A stretch of 18,027 nt of DNA from Candidatus Dadabacteria bacterium. GTDB taxonomy: Bacteria; Desulfobacterota_D; UBA1144; Nemesobacterales; UBA2774. Within the stretch, counting starts at the first letter, position 1. Every line of letters begins with the position of its first letter. The position numbers were made by a program, and so were the translations under genes. Location of the stretch: positions 1 through 18,027 of the forward strand of contig JAHKKQ010000028.1 of assembly GCA_020027805.1 (NCBI GenBank), in the 5' to 3' direction. The notes beneath the pieces were generated by a model, which did not search any database, was not told where the DNA came from, and saw nothing but the letters and a program-made list of their open reading frames with translations. Positions 1 to 6,840 of this stretch are shown here, piece by piece.

Positions 1-657
1 CACCCCGACCTTGTGAAGAGCCTGACCCTCGTATCCACCAACTCCGGTCCCGGAAAACGGGCGATGAGAAATTCCCAGCACGTGAACGGACTGTTCAAGC
101 TCTGGGGCATTCTGCCGGGCACGTTCGAGATGGGGGGAAAGGCGAGCGTGCCTTTGGGGTTCGAATACGGAATCACAAAGGAGGACAGAATCCGCTACGG
201 ACTCTCCCTGGCGTTCACGCCCGAGTACTTCAGGCAGCATCCGGAGGAGATAGACAGGATCGTCAGATGGAGACTCGAGAACCCGCAGCCCGGCTACGCA
301 TGGACGCGCCAGCTGATGGCGGGGATGAATTTCGATTCCTCCGGGCGCGCGGAAAACATTCACGCCCCGACCCTCGTCCTGAACGGGACCGAGGACAGGA
401 TAGTCACACCGGAGAGCGCCCGGGAGCTTGCCGGGAGTATTCCGGATTCGAGGTACGTAGAGATCGAGGGGTCGGGACACCTGCTCTTTATCGAGAGGTC
501 GGACGAATTCAACGATGCCGTTATGGATTTTCTCGACGAGGTTGACGCGAAAAATGATCCGCCTGACAGGAGCGGGGAGAATGCCGCATGGTGGAAAAGA
601 ATCGTGACATTACTTTCCGGCCGCTACGGCGGGAACGGAAGCGCATTAAAGAACTAG
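1..657 (+). CDS. Alpha/beta hydrolase, C-terminal part (5' truncated by window edge)
   Basis: The reading frame is open from the first base, so the gene begins outside the window; the GTG at 13 is internal (the frame before it reads HPDL). What remains is about 218 residues. It matches the second half of an alpha/beta hydrolase: a strand just after the missing nucleophile elbow (SLTLVSTNSGPG), a helical cap, then the strand LVLNGTEDRIVTPES with the likely acid Asp at 394-396, and EGSGHLLFIE with the catalytic His at 478-480. A hydrophilic tail of about 40 residues follows the last helix. The nucleophile and oxyanion-hole region are not visible, so substrate and exact family cannot be given. 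It converges on bioF with a 42-base gap. A BioH-like role (pimeloyl-ACP methyl ester cleavage) is conceivable from position only; nothing seen proves it. Confidence 0.88.
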   Translation, partial: HPDLVKSLTLVSTNSGPGKRAMRNSQHVNGLFKLWGILPGTFEMGGKASVPLGFEYGITKEDRIRYGLSLAFTPEYFRQHPEEIDRIVRWRLENPQPGYAWTRQLMAGMNFDSSGRAENIHAPTLVLNGTEDRIVTPESARELAGSIPDSRYVEIEGSGHLLFIERSDEFNDAVMDFLDEVDAKNDPPDRSGENAAWWKRIVTLLSGRYGGNGSALKN

Positions 658-668
658 TTCTCCCTTGC

Positions 669-683
669 CGCCGGCTCCCGGCG
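669..683. terminator. Short GC-rich hairpin between convergent genes
   Basis: CGCCGG and CCGGCG pair around the three-base loop CTC, in the 42 bases between the hydrolase stop and the bioF stop. There is no clean T-run on either strand, only ATATTT a few bases further on the plus strand. It could be a weak terminator serving the convergent pair, or chance in a GC-rich spacer. Confidence 0.3.
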
Positions 684-699
684 CAGATATTTACCTGAT

Positions 700-1878
700 T
701 CATTTCATGCATGATTCGAACGCGGACCTAAAAGCCCGCAGGGCGAGCTCAATGTGCTCTTCGGTATGTCCCGCCATGAGCGTGGCCCTGATCCTGCACA
801 TCCCTTCCGGGACAGAGGGCGGCCTGACTGCGGGGGTGTAGACCCCGTTCTCCCTGAGGGCGGCTGCGAACTCGAGAGCTGGCCCAGCCTCGCCCACTAA
901 AACCGGCACTATAGCGGAATCGGAAGGGAGGACCGTGAGGCCGATGTCCCCGATACCGCTTTTGAACATTTTTATCAGACGCCAGAGGTGCTCCCTCCTC
1001 GCGGGCTCGTTCTCGATTATGTCTATCGCGGCTATCGAGGCGGCAAGCGAGGCGGCCGGAAGCGAAGTGTCGAAAATATAGCTCCTGACGCGGTTCCTGA
1101 TGAAATCGATCAGCTCCCTGCTCCCGGCGATGTAACCGCCGAGAGAGCCTATCCCCTTTGAAAGCGTGCCCATCACTATGGGCACTTGATCCTCCACGCC
1201 GAAGTGCTCGGTCGCCCCGCTGCCCCGTTCCCCGAGCACACCCGTCGCATGAGCCTCGTCGACCATGAGCATGCAGCCGAAACTCTCCGAGAGCTCGACC
1301 AGCCGGGGGAGATGGGCGAGGTCTCCGTCCATGCTGAAGACCGTATCCGTGACTATGAGCCTCTTCCCCTTCCTTCTTCCGTCGGATGAAAGCTGCGATT
1401 CGAGGTGCCCGGAATCGAGGTGCCTGTAGATGCGGATGTCCGCGCGGGAAAGCCTGCACCCGTCTATGATGGATGCGTGGTTGAGCTCGTCGCTGTATAC
1501 CATGTCCCCGTCCCCGACGAGTGAGGAGATCGTCCCGATATTGGCCAGGTAGCCGGAGCTGAATAAGATCGCGGCATCGGCGCTTTTGAATGACGCTATG
1601 CGCTCCTCGAGCTCTCTGTGGAGGTCGGTGCTCCCGCTCACGAGTCGTGAGCCGCCCGAGCCCGTGCCGTATTTCCCGAGAGCACGCCCGGCGGCCTCGA
1701 CGACCCTCGGGTCGACCGACAACCCGAGATAACTGTTCGAGGCCAGAAGTATGTACCGCTTCCCGTCTATGGTTATTTCGGGGGACTGTCCCGTCCCGAG
1801 CTCCGTAAGCGCCCGGTAGAGCTTTTTATCCGTGATATGAGCTAAATCCTTTTCTATCCATCCGAGCGGGTTATTCAT
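700..1878 (-). CDS. bioF: 8-amino-7-oxononanoate synthase (BioF)
   Basis: This PLP enzyme condenses pimeloyl-ACP (or pimeloyl-CoA) with L-alanine to 8-amino-7-oxononanoate, the first ring-forming step of biotin synthesis in the cytoplasm. The 392-residue length is normal for the alpha-oxoamine synthase family. Visible motifs are ASNSYLGL near 46-53, GTGSGGSRLVSG near 71-82, the PLP-stacking His134 in LNHASIIDG, D207 and H210 in VDEAHATG, and the Schiff-base Lys241 in TLSKGIGSLGGY. The start is ATG (MNNPLGW); upstream there is no strong ribosome binding site, so it may depend on coupling to the upstream bioA. It lies 58 bases downstream of the residual bioA end on the same strand, as last gene of a bioB-bioA-bioF run. 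The closest alternative is 2-amino-3-ketobutyrate CoA ligase (Kbl), but the biotin context favours BioF. Confidence 0.93.
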   Translation of the reverse strand: MNNPLGWIEKDLAHITDKKLYRALTELGTGQSPEITIDGKRYILLASNSYLGLSVDPRVVEAAGRALGKYGTGSGGSRLVSGSTDLHRELEERIASFKSADAAILFSSGYLANIGTISSLVGDGDMVYSDELNHASIIDGCRLSRADIRIYRHLDSGHLESQLSSDGRRKGKRLIVTDTVFSMDGDLAHLPRLVELSESFGCMLMVDEAHATGVLGERGSGATEHFGVEDQVPIVMGTLSKGIGSLGGYIAGSRELIDFIRNRVRSYIFDTSLPAASLAASIAAIDIIENEPARREHLWRLIKMFKSGIGDIGLTVLPSDSAIVPVLVGEAGPALEFAAALRENGVYTPAVRPPSVPEGMCRIRATLMAGHTEEHIELALRAFRSAFESCMK

Positions 1879-1936
1879 ATTTGGGAAAGCTGCTGCTCAC
1901 ATTACGCATGCATGAGATGAGGATAGTCATATTTTA

Positions 1937-3062
1937 TCACGCGGCTTCTGTCGCCCTTTTGATCGAGTTATATGTCGCGCGCACGAGTTTTTTCAAATCC
2001 TCCATGGGTATCCCGAGAGGGGGCATGAGGACAACGATTTCTGAAGGCTTCGAGGTTGCCGAGCGAGGCCGCGCAGGCGAGCGGGTTTCCGGCGTAGCTG
2101 TGGCCGTGGAAGAAGGTCTTGAACTCCTCGTATTCGCCGAGGAACGCGTCGTACACGTCCCCGGTAGTTATCGTGGCCGAGAGCGGGAGATAGCCCCCGG
2201 TCATGCCCTTTCCGAGGACAAGTATATCCGGGGTTACGCCCTCGTGCTCGCAGGCGAACATCCTGCCGGTCCTGCCGAAGCCCGTAGCGACCTCGTCCAG
2301 TATGAGGAGGACTCCGTACCTGTCGCAGTACTCGCGCACGCGTCCGAGGTATCCGGGAGGAGAGACTATCATGCCCCCCGCGGCCTGGACATAAGGCTCC
2401 ATTATGACCCCCGCGATTTCTTCATGATGGGCTTCGAGAATGTTCCCAAGCTCGTCCGCGCACGCCAAGCCGCAGGAGGGATATGTTTTCCCGAGCTCGC
2501 ACCTGTAGCAGTAATACGAAGGGGCCTGAAAGGTCTCGAACAGCAGGGGTTTGAAAGCCGCATGGAAAAGTTCGATCCCGCCCACCGAGACTGCTCCCAG
2601 GGTATCGCCGTGGTAGGCGTTCCGGAGCGAGACGAACTTGGTCTTACCGGGCTTCCCTCTGTGCTGCCAGTACTGGAAAGCCATCTTGAGCGCGACCTCG
2701 ACGGCGCTTGCGCCGTCGCCCGAATAAAACACCTTCTTAAGCCCGGGAGGGCATATGTCTATGAGCTCTTTCGCAAGCAGCGCGGCAGGGGCGTTCGTAA
2801 CCCCGAGCAGCGTGCTGTGGCTTAACAGGTCCACCTGCTTTTTAATTGCGTTGTCTATCTCGGGCACCCCGTGGCCGTGTATATTCACCCAGAGCGACGA
2901 AACCCCGTCGATATACCTCCTGCCTTCGGAATCGATGAGGTAAGCCCCTTCGCCCCGCTCGATGACAACGGGGTCTTTCCCCTCGTATTCCCTCATCTGG
3001 GTGAAGGGGTGCCATATGAATTCCTTATCGTAAGCACCCGAATTTTTCTTTCTATCTGACAT
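1937..3062 (-). pseudogene. bioA: Adenosylmethionine-8-amino-7-oxononanoate aminotransferase (BioA), internal deletion and frame change
   Basis: Intact BioA converts 8-amino-7-oxononanoate to 7,8-diaminopelargonic acid with S-adenosylmethionine as amino donor. Residues 1-340 from ATG at 3062 look normal: WHPFTQM near 17-23, SLWVNIHGHG near 56-65, YSGDGASAVEVALK near 113-126, LDEVATGFGRTG near 255-266, the PLP Lys285 in LGKGMTGG, and HSYAGNPLACAA near 321-332. After NLEAF (last good codon 2043-2045) the frame runs into 24 unrelated residues and stops at 1968. In the next frame, from 2041 to a TGA at 1937-1939, the proper BioA C-terminus is readable: EIVVLMPPLGIP, then a final helix ending ATEAA. 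The family has roughly 65-85 residues between these two blocks, including the Arg that binds the substrate carboxylate (Arg391 in E. coli). About 200-260 bases therefore appear to be missing, and the join is out of frame. The product would be 364 residues against the usual 420-450 and probably inactive, unless the gap is an assembly error. Confidence 0.85.
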
Positions 3063-3127
3063 CTCTGTGGTTGCTGCGGATATTGGGGACAGGGGCTTAG
3101 ACCGGAATTGACCGGCCGGGCATCAGG

Positions 3128-4114
3128 TCAGTTAACATCTTTTCTGACCGGCATTTCGAGGTCGCTCAGCATCCTCAGGTCCTCCTCCGGAGACCTGCCC
3201 GGAGTGGTAAGGTAATTTCCCAGAATCATCGCGTTCGCGCCGGCAATGAGCCCCATCGACTGCAGGTCCCTGAGCGTAACTTCCCTTCCCCCGGCTGTCA
3301 TGAGTATTTTATCCGGCAGTATCAGCCTGAATATAGCTATCGTTCTTACCGCTTCGAAAGGCTGGATCGCCTGGAGCTTTTCGAACGGGGTCCCGGGCCT
3401 CGGGTTAAGGAAGTTGATAGGCACCCAGCTCGGGCCGAGCTCTTTCAACTCGAAAGCGAGCTCGAGCCTCTGTCTAGGCGATTCCCCCATTCCGAGTATC
3501 CCTCCGGAGCAGAGGTGCATGCCCGCTTTTTTAACGAGCTCCGCCGTCCTGAGCCTGTCATCGTACGTATGGGTCGTGCAGATGCTGGGGAAATAGCTCC
3601 TGCACGTCTCGAGGTTATGGTTGTACCGCCAGACCCCGTGCTCCTTGAGCTCGTAAGCCTGATCCTCCCGGAGGTCACCGAGGGAGCAGCCTATCTTCAG
3701 GCTCGTTTCGGCGCGAAGCATGTCCACGGCTTCGAGCACCTTTTTGAAAATCCTGGGCGTCGGCCCCTTCGCGCTTATGACTATGCAGAAATCCATCGCC
3801 CCGAGCTTCTCCGACTGTTTGGCCGCCAATAATATCTTCTCCGCGGCCACGAGCGGGTGTGCGGTGACTTCGGTATCGTAATGAGCCGATTGGGAGCAGA
3901 AAGAACAGTCTTCCGGGCAGTTGCCGGTCTGGGCACTGATGATCGACCTTAAAAAAACGCCGTCGCCTTTATATTTTAAAGTGACTTTCCTGGCAAGGGA
4001 AATCAGGTCGGGAACTTCCGGCTTTTCGAGCCCGTGGAGCGCCAGCGCCTCTTCAAAACTTATGGGCTCCTCATTGACAAGCAGCTTCTCGGTAACGATA
4101 TCGAGGACTGAAAT
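3128..4114 (-). CDS. bioB: Biotin synthase (BioB), probable ATT start
   Basis: BioB is a radical SAM enzyme that inserts sulfur into dethiobiotin. The radical SAM cluster motif is GNCPEDCSFCSQ, with Cys66, Cys70 and Cys73 when numbered from the proposed start. The auxiliary 2Fe-2S ligand positions are also present: Cys in DFCIVIS, Cys in KIGCSLG, Cys in HLCSGGILGMGES, and Arg in TAGGREVTL. YNHNLET and PINFLNPRPGTP are further family blocks. The frame is open up to a stop just above 4125 but contains no ATG, GTG or TTG before GTG 3850, and starting there would lose the cluster. The best start is ATT at 4112-4114, preceded by GGGAG with a 7-base gap, giving ISVLDIVTEKLL and 328 residues, a normal length. 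It is the first gene of the operon; bioA starts 65 bases downstream. A sequencing error hiding an ATG is the alternative. Confidence 0.92.
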   Translation of the reverse strand: MSVLDIVTEKLLVNEEPISFEEALALHGLEKPEVPDLISLARKVTLKYKGDGVFLRSIISAQTGNCPEDCSFCSQSAHYDTEVTAHPLVAAEKILLAAKQSEKLGAMDFCIVISAKGPTPRIFKKVLEAVDMLRAETSLKIGCSLGDLREDQAYELKEHGVWRYNHNLETCRSYFPSICTTHTYDDRLRTAELVKKAGMHLCSGGILGMGESPRQRLELAFELKELGPSWVPINFLNPRPGTPFEKLQAIQPFEAVRTIAIFRLILPDKILMTAGGREVTLRDLQSMGLIAGANAMILGNYLTTPGRSPEEDLRMLSDLEMPVRKDVN

Positions 4115-4126
4115 ACCGGCTCTCCC
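4112..4126 (-). promoter_or_regulatory. Ribosome binding site deciding the ATT start of bioB
   Basis: On the minus strand GGGAG lies 7 bases before an ATT codon. This is the only in-frame position in the 5' part of bioB where a good Shine-Dalgarno sequence, a rare but known start codon and the expected protein N-terminus coincide. An ATG 10 bases further upstream is out of frame (it would read MERRESRYF). Confidence 0.5.
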
Positions 4127-4150
4127 GTCTCTCCATCTGGAATTGCACTT

Positions 4151-4178
4151 AGATTACTGGAAGGGTATTTATTGTCAA
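4151..4178 (-). promoter_or_regulatory. Candidate sigma-70 promoter of the biotin operon
   Basis: On the minus strand a perfect -35 box TTGACA (4173-4178) is followed after 16 bases by TAATCT (4151-4156), a weak -10. The predicted start of transcription near 4144 would give a leader of about 30 bases before the bioB ATT. The -35 is embedded in TTGTTGAC, which resembles one half of a BirA-type biotin operator (TTGTTAAC class). The matching right half is poor, so biotin-repressor control is only a possibility. Confidence 0.4.
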
Positions 4179-4351
4179 CAACACTAGCCTTTTTCAGGAA
4201 ACGTATTATATAATTATTTATGGAAGATTGTCCGGAACGGCGGGGACGATTAAATGGGATACAGACAATCCACCGTCAATGGTATAAAATATATGCTTTA
4301 AAAACGGGTGTATATTCGAATTATTTAGTTCCGTTACACCCTGCGCAGGTC

Positions 4352-4370
4352 CGAATAAAGGCTTTATCCG
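4352..4370. repeat. Imperfect 19-bp palindrome (possible operator)
   Basis: CGAATAAAGGCTTTATCCG pairs with itself at 8 of 9 positions around a central G, with a core of ATAAAG/CTTTAT. It lies about 90 bases upstream of the HTH-receiver gene and about 240 bases upstream of bioB. A dyad of this size in an AT-rich control region is a plausible protein binding site, but the AT-rich background makes chance possible. Confidence 0.35.
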
Positions 4371-4460
4371 TATATATTCAGAGCGATTATATAAGAAAAG
4401 TGCAGGATAAAATTTGATAACCATCTCACGCGAGACTGACAAACAGGAGGAATCACACAA

Positions 4461-5021
4461 ATGGAGCAAGTACTGACTCTCGAAGAGGCCGCTCAATACC
4501 TCAAAGTCGCCAAACCCACACTCTACAGACTGCTTGAAGACGGAAAGATTCCTGCATTCAAGGTCGGGAACCAGTGGAGGTTCACGAAGGAGCTAATTGA
4601 TAAATGGCTCTGGGACCAGCTTCCCAAGAAAAAGAACGTTCTGGTCGTGGATGACGAAAAACTGATAGCCATGGATATCAAGAAGATCGTTACCTCCGAG
4701 GGCCACGATGTAATTACGACCCAAAGCGGTATCGAGGCGTCAAGGGCAATAGAGGATTCGAACATCGATCTGGTATTCCTCGACCTTGTCCTCCCGGATA
4801 TGAACGGAGTAGAGGTCCTGAAAGAGATAAAGAAAGCAAAAAGCGGCCTGCCGGTCGTGATAATTACAGGCTACCCGGACAGCGAGATTATGAACCAGGC
4901 CCTGGAGCTGGGGCCGATCTCGGTACTCAAAAAACCGTTCAGCAGGGAGCAGATACGTGACCTGCTGAAGATCCTGCTTGCCCCTTCGACGGGCGCAGGG
5001 AGATCGAAGGCCAGGCAGTAG
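4461..5021 (+). CDS. Excisionase-type HTH / response-regulator receiver fusion protein
   Basis: This 186-residue cytoplasmic protein is probably a DNA-binding regulator. Residues 1-52 form a MerR/excisionase-like winged HTH (HTH_17 type): LTLEEAAQYLKVAKPTLYRL, then GKIPAFKVGNQWRF and a helix ending near KWLWDQL. Residues 57-172 form a CheY-like receiver: acidic pair Asp64-Asp65 in VVDDE, phospho-acceptor Asp108 in VFLDLVLPDMNG, switch Thr136 in IITGY and Lys158 in LKKPF, all present. The order, DNA-binding first and receiver second, is the reverse of common response regulators. No histidine kinase is nearby, so it is an orphan. The ATG has a strong site, AGGAGG, about 9 bases upstream. It is divergent from the biotin operon, but control of that operon is not shown. 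The C-terminal tail (about 172-186) is basic and probably disordered. Confidence 0.88.
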   Translation: MEQVLTLEEAAQYLKVAKPTLYRLLEDGKIPAFKVGNQWRFTKELIDKWLWDQLPKKKNVLVVDDEKLIAMDIKKIVTSEGHDVITTQSGIEASRAIEDSNIDLVFLDLVLPDMNGVEVLKEIKKAKSGLPVVIITGYPDSEIMNQALELGPISVLKKPFSREQIRDLLKILLAPSTGAGRSKARQ

Positions 5022-5092
5022 GGCCGTTTATCGCGGAGACGAAGCGCCGGATTGTTAATTCCCCCGACCTTAAAGAATCGCAGCACAGAAAA

Positions 5093-5117
5093 GGCCCTGT
5101 ATAAACCAATCAGGGCC
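5093..5117. terminator. Stem-loop between the regulator and the aldehyde dehydrogenase
   Basis: GGCCCTG (5093-5099) pairs perfectly with CAGGGCC (5111-5117) across an 11-base loop. On the plus strand no T-run follows, so termination of the regulator transcript would be weak. On the minus strand the stem is followed by TTTTCTG, closer to a terminator, but no minus-strand gene lies immediately upstream of it. The rest of the spacer 5022-5264 shows nothing else convincing. Confidence 0.35.
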
Positions 5118-5264
5118 GCGTATACCGAGAATACGTTTCCGTCCGCATTGTGAGTGTCCATACACGGGCGGAGGGCTTGTACCCGGTCAAGATCCCCTCT
5201 TTTTGGCTTATATCCTAAAAATTGTATAGAATTCTCTAAGAATAGTTACGGGAGGTATGCAATT

Positions 5265-6740
5265 TTGTCTGCCAAGATAAGGAAATACGGGCTGTTTATA
5301 AACGGAAAGGAGACAGATTCCGTCTCCGGGAAGACCTATATAAGAGAAAACCCGGCTACCGAGGAGCCGTTCGCCGAGATAGCCGAGGCCCAGAAGGAAG
5401 ACGTAGACAGCGCGGTAAAAGCAGCGGGGAGAGCCTTTGAAACGTGGTCGAAGGTCCCGGTCGCGGGGCGGGTAAAGCTCATTCACAGGATCGCCGAACT
5501 AATAGACCAAAATAAGGAATCCATCGCCCTGACCAACACGCTCGAAACCGGAAAGCCGATAAGGGAGAGCCGTCTCGTGGAGATAGGGGGCGCAGTCAAG
5601 ACCCTCGAATACTATTCGGGGGCGTCCACGAGATTGAACGGAGAGAGCATATCGGTATCGGAAAACCAGCTCACGGTCACGCTCAAGGAGCCGTTAGGCG
5701 TCGTGGCGCAGATAGTCCCCTGGAATTTCCCACTCCTTCTCTCCCTGTGGAAAATAGCGCCCGCGCTCGCGGCCGGATGCACTATAGTGCTCAAGCCCGC
5801 CGAATACACGCCCTGCGGTATACTCGAAGTGGCCAGGCTCTGCTCCGAGGCCGGACTGCCCGACGGAGTGCTGAACGTCGTGCCCGGTATGGGGGAGATC
5901 GCGGGACAGTCCATTGTAGAGCACCCGGATGTGGCTAAGGTGGCGTTCACCGGATCGACGGAAGTCGGAAAGATAGTGATGAGGACCGCGGCTGAAACCA
6001 TTAAACGAATTTCCCTCGAGCTCGGGGGTAAGGCGCCGTGTATCGTTTTCGAGGACGCCGATATAGAGAATACGATCGAAGCCGCACTGAGGGGAGGGTT
6101 CTTCAACCAGGGAGAAAACTGTACGGCCATAACGCGCCTCCTGCTGCACGAGGACATTTACGATAAATTCCTACCGCCGTTCATAGACAGGGTAAAGCAG
6201 ATAAGGCAGGGAGACCCGCAGAACGAGGAGACCGAGCTCGGCTCTCTAATCTCAAAAGAACATTTCGACAACGTGAAATCATACTTCGAGAAGGGAATAA
6301 ACGAAGGGGGGCAGGTGCTCCATGGCGGAGGCAGGCCCAAAGGCATTAAGAAGGGGTATTTCTTCGAGCCGACAGTCCTTGCCGACGTCGAGCCCGACTC
6401 GACGGTCGCATGCGAGGAGATATTCGGTCCGATAGTAGCGGTCATACCGTTCAAGACCGAGGAAGAAGCTGTCAGGATCGCGAACGACACCGTTTACGGT
6501 CTCGCCGGAGGGATATGGACTCGGGACATAAAGAAGGCCCTCAGGGTAGCGAAAGCCCTTAAAGCCGGATATTTGTGGATAAACACATACGGAGGCATTG
6601 TGCCGGAGACGCCTTACGGCGGGTTCAAGCAGAGCGGGATAGGTAAAGAGCTCGGCACGGAGGGTCTGGATATGTACCTCGAAACGAAGGCGGTAAATAT
6701 ATACATAGGCGATAAGATACCGGCATGGTACAAGGGATGA
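5265..6740 (+). CDS. NAD(P)-dependent aldehyde dehydrogenase family protein
   Basis: It oxidises an aldehyde to the carboxylate using NAD or NADP; the substrate cannot be read from sequence. The best start is TTG at 5265, 9 bases after GGAGG (5251-5255), giving LSAKIRKYGLFINGK and 491 residues, the usual length. The open frame reaches back to 5154, but those 37 residues (rich in Arg and Ser) do not look like family sequence. Visible in order: PWNFPLLL with Asn154, the Rossmann loop FTGSTEVG (228-235), general base Glu252 in LELGGK, catalytic Cys286 in FFNQGENCTA, and EEIFGPIVAV near the C-terminal half. The overall pattern resembles the betaine-aldehyde/aldehyde dehydrogenase superfamily branch rather than CoA-acylating forms. 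It stands alone: the regulator upstream is 243 bases away on the same strand and gltD converges from the right. Confidence 0.92.
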   Translation: MSAKIRKYGLFINGKETDSVSGKTYIRENPATEEPFAEIAEAQKEDVDSAVKAAGRAFETWSKVPVAGRVKLIHRIAELIDQNKESIALTNTLETGKPIRESRLVEIGGAVKTLEYYSGASTRLNGESISVSENQLTVTLKEPLGVVAQIVPWNFPLLLSLWKIAPALAAGCTIVLKPAEYTPCGILEVARLCSEAGLPDGVLNVVPGMGEIAGQSIVEHPDVAKVAFTGSTEVGKIVMRTAAETIKRISLELGGKAPCIVFEDADIENTIEAALRGGFFNQGENCTAITRLLLHEDIYDKFLPPFIDRVKQIRQGDPQNEETELGSLISKEHFDNVKSYFEKGINEGGQVLHGGGRPKGIKKGYFFEPTVLADVEPDSTVACEEIFGPIVAVIPFKTEEEAVRIANDTVYGLAGGIWTRDIKKALRVAKALKAGYLWINTYGGIVPETPYGGFKQSGIGKELGTEGLDMYLETKAVNIYIGDKIPAWYKG

Positions 6741-6822
6741 ACAGTATCCGGCCCACCCGATGCCCGCACTAAACAATAACGTGTCAGGTCGTAATATCGT
6801 AATTGGCGGATCGGAAGACTCG

Positions 6823-6840
6823 AATATCTCGAAAGATACT
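6823..6840 (-). terminator. Weak hairpin overlapping the gltD stop
   Basis: On the minus strand AGTATCT and AGATATT pair (one G-U) around a TTCG tetraloop, starting within the gltD stop codon. TTCG loops stabilise hairpins, but the stem is AT-rich and no T-run follows. It may close the gltBD transcript; confidence is low. The rest of the 98-base convergent spacer shows nothing clear. Confidence 0.25.

Larger units (their letters stand above)
4115..4460. promoter_or_regulatory. Divergent intergenic region between bioB and the HTH-receiver gene
   Basis: This is a 346-base AT-rich stretch with no convincing gene. Open frames of 65 residues (plus, from 4220) and 92 residues (minus, crossing into the regulator gene) have no ribosome binding site and no recognisable sequence. 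It holds the presumed bioB promoter on the left. A TATAAAATATA run lies near 4282-4292, an imperfect palindrome at 4352-4370, and a TTATATAA-like stretch near 4387-4394 on the regulator side. No -35/-10 pair for the regulator stands out. Confidence 0.55.

Noticed and set aside
1881..2825. 314-codon open frame on the plus strand
   Set aside because: It lies entirely antisense to bioA, which is a clear family match, and its translation shows no domain-like pattern.
3128..3850. bioB starting at GTG 3850
   Set aside because: This start would remove the radical SAM CxxxCxxC motif, although the frame upstream encodes it intact.
4281..4300. Sigma-54 promoter for the regulator gene (TGGTATAAAATATATGC)
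   Set aside because: The GG and GC elements are 12 bases apart, not the required 10, and the flanking bases do not match.
4218..4496. 92-codon frame on the minus strand and a 65-codon frame on the plus strand (4220-4417)
   Set aside because: No ribosome binding site and no recognisable sequence. The minus frame overlaps the start of the HTH-receiver gene, which has a strong site of its own.
5154..5264. N-terminal extension of the aldehyde dehydrogenase from the first ATG of the frame
   Set aside because: The 37 extra residues do not resemble the family, and a TTG with GGAGG at 9 bases gives the expected N-terminus.
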